This document shows, in pieces, positions 1-5,370 of a stretch of DNA of 5,370 nucleotides. Each line of letters starts with the position of its first letter. The first letter of the stretch is position 1. A program made the position numbers and the translations under genes. Origin of the DNA: Bifidobacteriaceae bacterium (lineage in GTDB: Bacteria; Actinomycetota; Actinomycetes; Actinomycetales; WQXJ01); assembly GCA_031278665.1 (NCBI GenBank), contig JAITKC010000069.1:1-5370 (forward strand), read 5' to 3'. The notes below the pieces were generated by a model. It did not search any database. It was given only the letters and a program-made list of their open reading frames with translations, and was not told the DNA's origin.

Positions 1-783
1 GTCCTCGATAGCTTCGAAGGAGGCGATGACCGACGGGTGGCTCCAGGCGTCCTCCTTGAGGTTCGCGATGTCCCGCCAGACATCCAGACCCGCGTCTTTC
101 ACGGCCATGTCAATTGCCAGCCACGACCAATAACTGGACGCCTCCTTGCCCCATGTGAATAGATACTTGTCTTTGGCCTTGGCCTTCTCGCACAGCGCCA
201 TGGTCTCATCCCAGGTCGTGGGCGGCTCCCAACCGTTTTCTTCGAAAAGGGTCTTGGAGTACCAGAGCGAGAACAGAGTCATCGTCGTGGGCATACGAAC
301 AAACTTGCCATTGACCGTGCCGAACGACTTGACCGCCGGGTAGACGGCATCGGAAATCTTGACGCCGTCGTAATTCGGTGTGTTCCACAATTCTTCGAAA
401 CTGGCGAGTTGGTCCAACATGTCGGTGACGGGCAAATGTTCGCCGGAGCCCTCCGTCAGAAGATCGGGAGGATCGCCAGCCACGAAGCGTGGTTGAAACT
501 CCTGGTTGACTTGGCTGGTGGTGGCGAACGTGGCGGTGATGCCCAGTCTTTCCTTGACCAGTTCGGCGGCGTACTGGACTGTCTCATTTCCGTAACCGCC
601 CTCAAGCGAGACCACTTCTACGACAGAACCGGGTTCAACCCCGAATGGGTTGTCGGCCGAGATTTCGCCCCCGCTTGGCGTGGGGGCGCCGTCTTCGGTT
701 TGGGCGCAGGCGGTGAGCGCGGCAAGCGCGGCGATCGCCGCTATGGCCGTCACATTACGTCTAGACCGTCTTGAGTTAGTCAT
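1..783 (-). CDS. ngcE: NgcE-like ABC sugar-binding lipoprotein, C-terminus cut by left window edge
   Basis: This is the N-terminal 261 residues of an extracellular solute-binding lipoprotein; the frame stays open to the left edge. It starts at ATG 783-781, with AAAGGAA seven bases upstream. The N-terminus has four arginines (R5, R6, R8, R9), an Ala-rich hydrophobic stretch and a lipobox LTAC with Cys26 as lipidation site. SRRNV at 7-11 loosely resembles a Tat motif. Recognisable family segments are NPFGV, FVAGDPPDLL, a FGTVNGKF stretch, LWYSKTLFEENGWE-PPTTWDE, and a WSHPSVIASFEA segment near the cut end. These match my recollection of actinobacterial NgcE, which binds N-acetylglucosamine and chitobiose outside the membrane for an ABC importer. 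Full-length family members have roughly 450-480 residues, so a little over half is visible. It lies 24 bases after the SIS gene and is probably co-transcribed with it. Family assignment is good; ligand is inferred. Confidence 0.88.
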   Translation of the reverse strand, partial: MTNSRRSRRNVTAIAAIAALAALTACAQTEDGAPTPSGGEISADNPFGVEPGSVVEVVSLEGGYGNETVQYAAELVKERLGITATFATTSQVNQEFQPRFVAGDPPDLLTEGSGEHLPVTDMLDQLASFEELWNTPNYDGVKISDAVYPAVKSFGTVNGKFVRMPTTMTLFSLWYSKTLFEENGWEPPTTWDETMALCEKAKAKDKYLFTWGKEASSYWSWLAIDMAVKDAGLDVWRDIANLKEDAWSHPSVIASFEAIED

Positions 784-790
784 TAGAGGG

Positions 791-797
791 TTCCTTT
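791..797 (-). promoter_or_regulatory. Ribosome binding site of the ngcE-like gene
   Basis: On the minus strand this reads AAAGGAA, seven bases before the ATG at 783. It lies within the 24-base gap after the SIS gene stop (TAA at 810-808). No separate promoter is evident in this gap, which supports translation from a shared transcript. Confidence 0.6.
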
Positions 798-807
798 CGA
801 TTGTTAT

Positions 808-1647
808 TTATTCGACGTCTGCGGGCCGCGGGACGGAAAAGGGCCTGATACGGGCGCCTAACGGCTCTTGCAGCGCCTGGACGCTCGCCAGTCCCCTGGC
901 GGTGTTCACCGAGATGTAAAGCGGCGGTTGGTCGCCGCGTCCGAGAAATCGCGTCGCCGCGCCGATCGTGAGCAGTTGGGCGATGTAGGCGGCCGTGATC
1001 GAGGAGACGGCGCCCGCCTTGACGCTCCCGCCCAGGTCGACCGCCGCGTCGCCGTAAGGCGCCAGATTGTCGATGGCGATGTCGGCCACCTCGCTAAGGC
1101 GCTTGGAAGAGGGATGGTTTGGCGTCGCGCGCCGGGTGTGGGCCAGGCTGGTCACGGCGATGACCGCGTGGCCCTCGGCTTTGGCGCGCAGCGCCAATCC
1201 GACAACCGCGCCGTTGGCCCCGGAGTTCGAGGCGATCACGAATAGGTCCGCCGGGTGGATCTCGTACAACTCATAGAGTTCGTCGGCCACTCGCGGGTCT
1301 CGCTCAAAATTGGGGTCCTCGAGAAGCCGGGGCTCGCGGAGCCCGGCCACGACGAGGTCGCTCAACTTCATCGCGTGGGTCGGGACCAGGCCGCCGGCTC
1401 GCCCCGCGATCTCCATCGCGAACGACTGAGAGTGCCCAGAGCCGAAGGCCTGAATAATCCCGCCGTCGTCAAGCGCGCGAACCATAAGATCAATCGCGTC
1501 GTCCAGGCGCCCGGAGTTGAACGCCTGGTCGATTTTGGCCAATCGGGCGGCAATCTGACGGGAGAAGTCTTCGAATCCGGCTGCCAAGCAGGCCCCGTTG
1601 GGCGCGGCCAGTGGAGGCCGCGCGACGGCTGGCCTGACGTGGGTCAT
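808..1647 (-). CDS. SIS-domain phosphosugar-binding protein, UPF0309 type
   Basis: An intact 279-residue protein with a sugar isomerase (SIS) fold, cytoplasmic, with no signal peptide. Start choice: ATG 1647-1645 is preceded by a perfect AAGGAGG six bases upstream. A longer reading from TTG at 1764 adds 39 basic residues unlike the family and is rejected. An N-terminal helical segment (about 22-60) leads into FGSGHSQSFAMEIAGRAGG (68-86), the phosphate-binding loop and first helix of SIS domains. IASNSGANG (138-146) is the second loop, VIAVTSLAHT (162-171) a core strand, and HPSSKRLSEVADIAIDN (178-194) is strongly typical of the UPF0309 group. Relatives include MurQ-type etherases and sugar-phosphate isomerases, but the substrate of this subgroup is not established to my knowledge. 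Pairing with an NgcE-like gene suggests an N-acetylhexosamine phosphate; that is inference. Length is slightly above the usual ~245 because of a Pro/Ala-rich N-terminus. Confidence 0.9.
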   Translation of the reverse strand: MTHVRPAVARPPLAAPNGACLAAGFEDFSRQIAARLAKIDQAFNSGRLDDAIDLMVRALDDGGIIQAFGSGHSQSFAMEIAGRAGGLVPTHAMKLSDLVVAGLREPRLLEDPNFERDPRVADELYELYEIHPADLFVIASNSGANGAVVGLALRAKAEGHAVIAVTSLAHTRRATPNHPSSKRLSEVADIAIDNLAPYGDAAVDLGGSVKAGAVSSITAAYIAQLLTIGAATRFLGRGDQPPLYISVNTARGLASVQALQEPLGARIRPFSVPRPADVE

Positions 1648-1653
1648 GGTTTT

Positions 1654-1660
1654 CCTCCTT
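1654..1660 (-). promoter_or_regulatory. Strong ribosome binding site fixing the SIS gene start
   Basis: The minus strand reads AAGGAGG, fully complementary to the 16S rRNA 3' end, six bases before ATG 1647. It decides the start against the longer TTG reading at 1764. Confidence 0.85.
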
Positions 1661-1685
1661 GAAAGTGCCCTTCGCGACGGCTGCC

Positions 1686-1714
1686 AGTCTACCAGAAATC
1701 GATTACTCGGAAAA
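1686..1714 (-). promoter_or_regulatory. Weak promoter candidate for the SIS-ngcE operon, with AATCGATT in the spacer
   Basis: On the minus strand TAGACT (1691-1686) is a plausible -10 and TTTTCC (1714-1709) a poor -35, with a 17-base spacer. The spacer contains the perfect palindrome AATCGATT (1697-1704), a form seen in LacI-family operators, which have a central CG. The -10 also sits inside an imperfect 15-base inverted repeat, CTGgtAGaCTggCAG (1681-1695). The leader before the SIS start would be about 30 bases. This is pattern matching only. Confidence 0.3.
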
Positions 1715-1805
1715 CGGCGTCCACGCCGGTCGAAGCGGAAGATCACTTTCAGCGCCGGAGTCAAGCCCGGCGAAACGCCAATTTGGCTGAGGTTTCGCGT
1801 CGCCC

Positions 1806-1844
1806 GCGCCCGCGCGGCGCTATCGCGGGGCCAGGCCCGGGCCT
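1806..1844. repeat. GC-rich inverted repeats just downstream of cutC
   Basis: AGGCCCGGGCCT (1833-1844) is a perfect 12-base palindrome, 8 bases past the cutC stop codon in its reading direction. GCGCC at 1806-1810 and GGCGC at 1816-1820 form a second, smaller stem. No T-run follows on the minus strand, so this is not a classical intrinsic terminator. It could slow or end cutC transcription in a high-GC host. Confidence 0.35.
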
Positions 1845-1851
1845 CGGCTCG

Positions 1852-2589
1852 CTAGCGCCGTGCCGCCGCCACCGCCGCCGCCACCAGGCCGGCGTCGGTG
1901 ACGTCAAAGCGGTCCGCCGGATCGCCGGGAAACTCGATTCGGCTGCCGCAACCGACCGGTCCCGCCCAGCCCGCGCCAAAGGCGCGGGCGGAAAGATGCA
2001 CCCCGTCCACTCCGGCCTCAATCAACGCCGGCACGTCGGCCGCCGTGACCCCGCCTCCGGCCAGAATCTCGATTCGGCCGGCGGCCGCCAGAGCCAGGCG
2101 CGACAGTTCGGCGATGCCGAGCCTGGCCGTGGCGGCGCCGCCGGATGTGAGCACTCGAACGAAGCCCAACTCGACCAGTTCGGCCAGCGCGGTCAGGCGA
2201 TCGGCGACGACGTCGAAAGCCCGGTGGAACGTAACCGGGGCGGCGCCGAACTCGGCGGCGGCGGACGCGAGACGGGCGCAAGCGCTTCGGTCGACCCGCA
2301 AGTCCCCGGTCAAGGCCCCGACAACGACCCCGGCCGCGCCCGCGTCGAGAGCCCTGCGCACGTCATCGGCCATAACGCCGACCTCGCGGTCGCTGTACTG
2401 AAAGCCGCCAGGTCTCGGCCTGATCAACGGCCAAGTCTGGGCCTCGCCGACTGTCGCCGCGATGAGCCCGGCGCTCGGCGTCAGGCCACCGCAGTCGAGG
2501 GACTGGCAAAGCTCCACGCGGTCGGCTCCGCAAACCCGAGCCACCCGGGCGCCCTCAGAATCCTGCACCGCGACTTCCACGTGAACCAT
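1852..2589 (-). CDS. cutC: CutC-family TIM-barrel protein (annotated as copper homeostasis protein)
   Basis: An intact 245-residue protein of the CutC family, close to the E. coli length of about 248. Diagnostic segments in order: GADRVELCQS (21-30), GGLTPSAGL (34-42), PLIRPRPGGFQYSDRE (54-69), VTFHRAFDV (119-127), RVLTSGG (145-151), AGGGVTAADV (177-186) and VHLSAR (197-202). These lie on successive strand ends of a TIM barrel and line the central cavity. The first strand reads EVAVQD where E. coli has a Cys-Cys pair; Cys28 is kept. Start: ATG 2589-2587 is directly preceded by an in-frame TGA, so no upstream extension is possible. I see no clear Shine-Dalgarno, so it may be leaderless or weakly translated. 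CutC was first linked to copper tolerance, but that role is disputed and no enzymatic activity is firmly established. It reads in the same direction as the SIS-ngcE pair, 204 bases ahead of it, suggesting a sugar-related job (inference). Confidence 0.92.
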   Translation of the reverse strand: MVHVEVAVQDSEGARVARVCGADRVELCQSLDCGGLTPSAGLIAATVGEAQTWPLIRPRPGGFQYSDREVGVMADDVRRALDAGAAGVVVGALTGDLRVDRSACARLASAAAEFGAAPVTFHRAFDVVADRLTALAELVELGFVRVLTSGGAATARLGIAELSRLALAAAGRIEILAGGGVTAADVPALIEAGVDGVHLSARAFGAGWAGPVGCGSRIEFPGDPADRFDVTDAGLVAAAVAAARR

Positions 2590-2640
2590 TCATCGATTGT
2601 GGCGCCATTCGGCCGACAACCGCCGGGCACACCTCGAGCG

Positions 2641-2660
2641 TGGCGACCGGGGCGTCGCCA
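2641..2660. repeat. Inverted repeat TGGCGAC / GTCGCCA
   Basis: Perfect 7-base arms at 2641-2647 and 2654-2660 flank a 6-base GC-rich loop. It is the first of three strong inverted repeats in this gap, and lies about 50 bases upstream of the cutC start. Confidence 0.6.
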
Positions 2661-2677
2661 AGAGCGCGGTCTTGAGA

Positions 2678-2691
2678 GTTCGCCGGCGAAC
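2678..2691. repeat. Perfect 14-base palindrome GTTCGCCGGCGAAC
   Basis: The sequence equals its own reverse complement across all 14 bases, with no loop. A gapless palindrome of this length between divergent genes is a shape typical of a dimeric regulator site, though no regulator can be named from the sequence. Confidence 0.6.
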
Positions 2692-2703
2692 GTCACCGCC
2701 GGA

Positions 2704-2750
2704 CGCCGGGCCCGGCCTGGCTCAGCCAGGTCGCCGGGCCCCGCCGGGCC
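2704..2750. repeat. Long bulged hairpin with three CGCCGGGCC direct repeats
   Basis: Outer arms GGCCCGG (2709-2715) and CCGGGCC (2734-2740) enclose a second perfect stem, CCTGGC-tca-GCCAGG (2716-2730), with a 3-base bulge TCG (2731-2733) on one side. CGCCGGGCC also occurs as a direct repeat at 2704-2712, 2732-2740 and 2742-2750. It is not followed by a T-run on either strand and no gene ends here, so it is probably not a terminator. Confidence 0.6.
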
Positions 2751-2778
2751 TTGAGCCCCCCGATCGGTGGTGTACATT
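2751..2778 (+). promoter_or_regulatory. Promoter candidate for the GH116 gene
   Basis: TTGAGC (2751-2756) matches four of six -35 bases and TACATT (2773-2778) four of six -10 bases, with a 16-base spacer. It would give a leader of about 130 bases. It begins immediately after the long hairpin ending at 2750, so a factor bound there could affect it. Consensus resemblance only. Confidence 0.3.
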
Positions 2779-2902
2779 GCTCCTGTCGCACGCGCCGGCG
2801 CGCCGGAACGGCAGATGACGGGCGCGGTCCTTGGTGTGCGACCTCAGAATTGCGAACGGCGCAAGGGCGATCTGCGGCGCCGACGCGGACCAATTTGATT
2901 GT

Positions 2903-2908
2903 GAGGAG
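2903..2908 (+). promoter_or_regulatory. Ribosome binding site of the GH116 gene
   Basis: GAGGAG lies eight bases before ATG 2917. The overlapping GTG at 2901 is in another frame and is not the start. Confidence 0.8.
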
Positions 2909-2916
2909 AATCGGGG

Positions 2917-5370
2917 ATGAGGAGTCGAACAGGCGGGATCCCGCACACAGCCACCCGTGCGGCGTTTTTGTTGGGCGGCATAGGCACTGGGAACGTGTCC
3001 ATCGGCGCGCGGGGGGAATTGCGCGACTGGGAACTGGAAAACGGCCCGGACAAAGGACGGGTCAACCCGAACAGCTTTTTCGCGATCCATGTCGAACCGA
3101 GCCGCGACCACGCCGGTGACGTCCGGCCGGCCACCAAGGTGCTCGAAGCCCGGATCAGCGGACGACACGATTGGGACGCGGGCTACTCCTTCGGCGAACT
3201 CGCGGGACTTCCCCGTCTGGCCGGCGCGACTTTATATGGCGAGTACCCTGTCGCAGATGTCGATTTCTCCGACGACGAGCTGCCCGTCGAGGTGTCGCTG
3301 CGCGCGTTCACTCCGCTGGTGCCGCTGGACGCGGACGCCTCCGGCATTCCGGCGGCGGTGCTGCGTTACCGGGTCACCAACCCCCAAGAGTGCGCTCTGC
3401 GCGTCACCGTCGCCGGTTCTCTGAGCCACGTCGCGGGTTGCGAGAACGGCATTTACGCCATTCGCGCGCATCAGACGATCCGCTGGCGCGACGAGCAAGG
3501 CGTTCGCGGCTTGGACTTCGGGACTCGCCTGGATCCGGATGATTTCGGTTACGGCACTATGAGCCTGACGACGACAGACTCCGCCGTCACCGCAAAGCCG
3601 CAATGGGTGGCCGGGCTCTGGCCGGACGGCGCCCAGCTATTTTGGACCGATTTCAAGTCCGACGGCTTATTGGAGCCAGAGGCCCGCCGCACACTAGAGG
3701 ACCACCCCGGCCAACTCGCGTCAGATGCCGCGGGACAGACGCCGTTGACCGAAGAAGAGGTGCTGGACCGGCTTCCGAAACTGCGCACCGGCTCTCTCGG
3801 AATTGTCCATGAGATCGCGCCGGGGGAAAGCAGCGACTTCGAGTTTGTGCTGTCGTGGAACTTCCCAAACCGTCGCCGCGGCTGGCTCAGCACCATGATC
3901 GGCGACGACCCGAACCGCGACGCGGTGACGCGGAATCACTACGCCGTGCTTTGGCCTGACGCTTGGTCTGCCGCGTGCCATCTTCACAAGCGCCTTCCGG
4001 CGCTCGAAGCCGCCACCAACGCGTTTGTCGAAGCCCTTTACGGCGGGACCCTCGACCCGATTATCGCCGAGGCCGTCGGCGCGAATATCGCCGCCGTCCG
4101 GTCGACAACCTGTTTTGTCGTGGAAACGCCAAATCCGCTCCTTGGAGAGGGGCCTGTGTTCGCGGCCTGGGAAGGCTCGTTCGACCACAAGGGCTCCTGC
4201 GAGGGAACATGCACACACGTTTGGTCTTACGCGCAGACGGTGGCGTGGCTATTCCCACAATTAGAGCGCAGCGCGCGCCGAGTGGAATACCTTTTGGAGA
4301 CCGACTCCAACGGGGCGCAAAGATTCCGCACCAACCGTGTGTTCGGGGGCCCAGCCTGGTCTATGCCAATGGGGCCGGCGGTCGACGGCCAACTCGCAAC
4401 GCTAGTTCGGCTTCATCGCGAGTGGCGCTTTTGCGGCGACGATGAATTTCTGCGCGAGCTATGGCCGAGCGCCGCGCGCGCAATGGAGTACGCGATTAGA
4501 CAATGGGATCGCGACGACGACGGGCTTCTCGACGGCGAGCTGCACAACACTTATGACATTGAATTTCACGGCATCGAGCCGCTTGCGAACGGGCTGTTCC
4601 TTGCCGCTCTCAAGGCTGGCGCGCGGATGGCCGCCCAACTCGGCGAAAACCAGCGCGCCGCGGATTGGCTACGGCGAGCCGAGCGGGCGGCGGCCGCTAT
4701 GGAAGCCACCCTTTGGAACGGCGAGTATTACCACCAAGTGATCGCGAACGTCGATGATTATCGCTACCAGTATGGCCAAGGAGTCCTCTCCGATCAGTTG
4801 CTCGGCCAGTTCCACGCCTATGTCAATGGCCTTGGCGAACTCCTCCCCCGTGAACATGTGCGAACCGCGCTCAGCGCTATTGTCAAGCACAACTTCCGCC
4901 CCGACCTTCGCGACCACGAGAGCACCCAGCGCACCTACGCGCTCAACGACGAGGGTGGCCTGCTCCTCGCCTCGTGGCCCAACCGCGGGCGGCCTATCAT
5001 TCCATTCGTCTATTCCGACGAGGTTTGGACCGGTATTGAACACCAGGTCGCGGCTTCATTGGCGTACGCGGGACTCCCGGACGAGGCATTGCTCATTGAG
5101 CGATCGCTCCGCGCACGGTACAGCGGCACCACCCGCAATCCCTGGAATGAGATCGAATGCGGCAACCATTACGCCCGCTCGCTCGCCTCTTGGGCATTGC
5201 TGCTCGCCTTCAGCGGCGCCGATTGGGATGCCCCCACCCGCACCCTGGCGTTCAATCCCGTAAGCAATGGCCAGTTCCTTTTCACCACAAGCGCCGCTTG
5301 GGGCACTGTGGAAATAGACGATCATTCGGTCAAGCTGACGGTTCTTGGCGGCAAGCTCGATCTTGATCGC
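2917..5370 (+). CDS. GH116 family glycoside hydrolase (beta-glucosidase / possible beta-N-acetylglucosaminidase), C-terminus cut by right edge
   Basis: 818 residues from ATG 2917 without a stop; only the extreme C-terminus is missing. No signal peptide, so probably cytoplasmic. The N-terminal beta-domain opens with GGIGTGNVSIGARGELRDWE (20-39), a hallmark of GH116/GBA2 proteins, and runs to roughly 340. The (alpha/alpha)6 catalytic barrel follows: AWEG (417-420), GSCEGTCTHVW (426-436), VDGQ (489-492), NTYDIEFHG (544-552), YSDEVWTGIE (699-708) and a NEIECGNHYAR stretch ending at R754. By hand alignment to Thermoanaerobacterium TxGH116, Asp547 fits the acid/base (Asp593, in a TYD motif), Glu429 the nucleophile (Glu441), and Glu745/Arg754 the sugar-binding Glu777/Arg786, with the same 9-residue spacing. 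Family members remove beta-linked glucose, and one archaeal branch also removes beta-GlcNAc. It is divergent from cutC and, with the NgcE-like importer nearby, likely cleaves an imported beta-linked oligosaccharide. Family is sure; substrate is inferred. Confidence 0.93.
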   Translation, partial: MRSRTGGIPHTATRAAFLLGGIGTGNVSIGARGELRDWELENGPDKGRVNPNSFFAIHVEPSRDHAGDVRPATKVLEARISGRHDWDAGYSFGELAGLPRLAGATLYGEYPVADVDFSDDELPVEVSLRAFTPLVPLDADASGIPAAVLRYRVTNPQECALRVTVAGSLSHVAGCENGIYAIRAHQTIRWRDEQGVRGLDFGTRLDPDDFGYGTMSLTTTDSAVTAKPQWVAGLWPDGAQLFWTDFKSDGLLEPEARRTLEDHPGQLASDAAGQTPLTEEEVLDRLPKLRTGSLGIVHEIAPGESSDFEFVLSWNFPNRRRGWLSTMIGDDPNRDAVTRNHYAVLWPDAWSAACHLHKRLPALEAATNAFVEALYGGTLDPIIAEAVGANIAAVRSTTCFVVETPNPLLGEGPVFAAWEGSFDHKGSCEGTCTHVWSYAQTVAWLFPQLERSARRVEYLLETDSNGAQRFRTNRVFGGPAWSMPMGPAVDGQLATLVRLHREWRFCGDDEFLRELWPSAARAMEYAIRQWDRDDDGLLDGELHNTYDIEFHGIEPLANGLFLAALKAGARMAAQLGENQRAADWLRRAERAAAAMEATLWNGEYYHQVIANVDDYRYQYGQGVLSDQLLGQFHAYVNGLGELLPREHVRTALSAIVKHNFRPDLRDHESTQRTYALNDEGGLLLASWPNRGRPIIPFVYSDEVWTGIEHQVAASLAYAGLPDEALLIERSLRARYSGTTRNPWNEIECGNHYARSLASWALLLAFSGADWDAPTRTLAFNPVSNGQFLFTTSAAWGTVEIDDHSVKLTVLGGKLDLDR

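Larger units (their letters stand above)
2590..2916. other. Divergent intergenic region between cutC and the GH116 gene
   Basis: These 327 bases separate two divergently read genes. Short open frames here are Arg/Pro-rich, lack ribosome binding sites and resemble no protein I know, so I call no gene. The cutC-proximal half carries closely packed inverted repeats (2641-2740). The right half carries a weak promoter candidate (2751-2778) and a leader that can fold (2811-2875). Promoters for both flanking genes must lie here or very near. Confidence 0.7.

Noticed and set aside
1648..1764. N-terminal extension of the SIS protein from TTG at 1764
   Set aside because: The added 39 residues are basic and unlike the family, and a perfect AAGGAGG precedes the internal ATG at 1647.
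2709..2740. Bulged hairpin as an intrinsic terminator
   Set aside because: Neither flanking gene ends here and no T-run follows on either strand.
1783..2754. Plus-strand open frame of 323 codons opposite cutC
   Set aside because: Its product is Arg/Gly/Ala-rich with no recognisable domain, and it is the antisense shadow of a clear CutC gene in high-GC DNA.
2597..2818. Small plus-strand frame in the divergent gap
   Set aside because: Starts at TTG without a ribosome binding site, is Arg/Pro-rich, and its composition follows the inverted repeats.
2722..3168. Minus-strand open frame across the GH116 start
   Set aside because: It overlaps the conserved GH116 N-terminus, lacks a ribosome binding site and shows no family resemblance.
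3721..4218. Minus-strand frame inside the GH116 gene
   Set aside because: Antisense to conserved catalytic-domain sequence; no independent coding signal.
4754..5263. Second plus-strand frame inside the GH116 gene
   Set aside because: Ser/Thr/Arg/Pro-rich shadow frame over the DEVW and ECG motifs of the real protein.
1..5370. Mobile element, CRISPR array, tRNA or rRNA
   Set aside because: No transposase motifs, terminal repeats with target duplication, regular spaced repeats or RNA gene signatures were seen.

Overview
This window looks like part of a carbohydrate-use locus from a high-GC Gram-positive bacterium, most likely an actinobacterium. The pointers are the GC-rich coding sequence, the actinobacterial NgcE-type sugar-binding lipoprotein, AGGAGG-type ribosome binding sites and compact gene spacing. 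I cannot name a genus. There are four protein genes, two of them cut by the window edges. I see no tRNA, rRNA, CRISPR array or mobile element.

Left part, minus strand (1-1647): a two-gene unit. A SIS-domain phosphosugar-binding protein of the UPF0309 type (808-1647) is followed after 24 bases by a solute-binding lipoprotein resembling NgcE (783 down to the left edge, truncated). NgcE proteins capture N-acetylglucosamine and chitobiose for an ABC importer, so permease genes would be expected beyond the left edge. A 204-base gap (1648-1851) upstream holds a weak promoter candidate and a small AATCGATT palindrome.

Middle, minus strand (1852-2589): an intact CutC-type TIM-barrel protein, annotated in databases as a copper homeostasis protein. 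Its place here suggests a link to sugar metabolism instead.

Divergent region (2590-2916): 327 bases without a convincing gene. It holds a run of GC-rich inverted repeats, a weak promoter candidate and a foldable leader in front of the right-hand gene.

Right part, plus strand (2917 to the right edge): 818 residues of a family GH116 glycoside hydrolase related to bile acid beta-glucosidase GBA2 and bacterial/archaeal beta-glucosidases. It has no signal peptide, and only the C-terminal end is missing.

Taken together, I infer this scheme: the NgcE-type importer brings in a beta-linked GlcNAc-containing or glucose-containing oligosaccharide, the cytoplasmic GH116 enzyme cleaves it from the non-reducing end, and the SIS protein (perhaps with CutC) handles a phosphosugar or related intermediate. 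Some GH116 enzymes are known to act on both beta-glucosides and beta-N-acetylglucosaminides, which fits the pairing. The substrate is not proven by the sequence.
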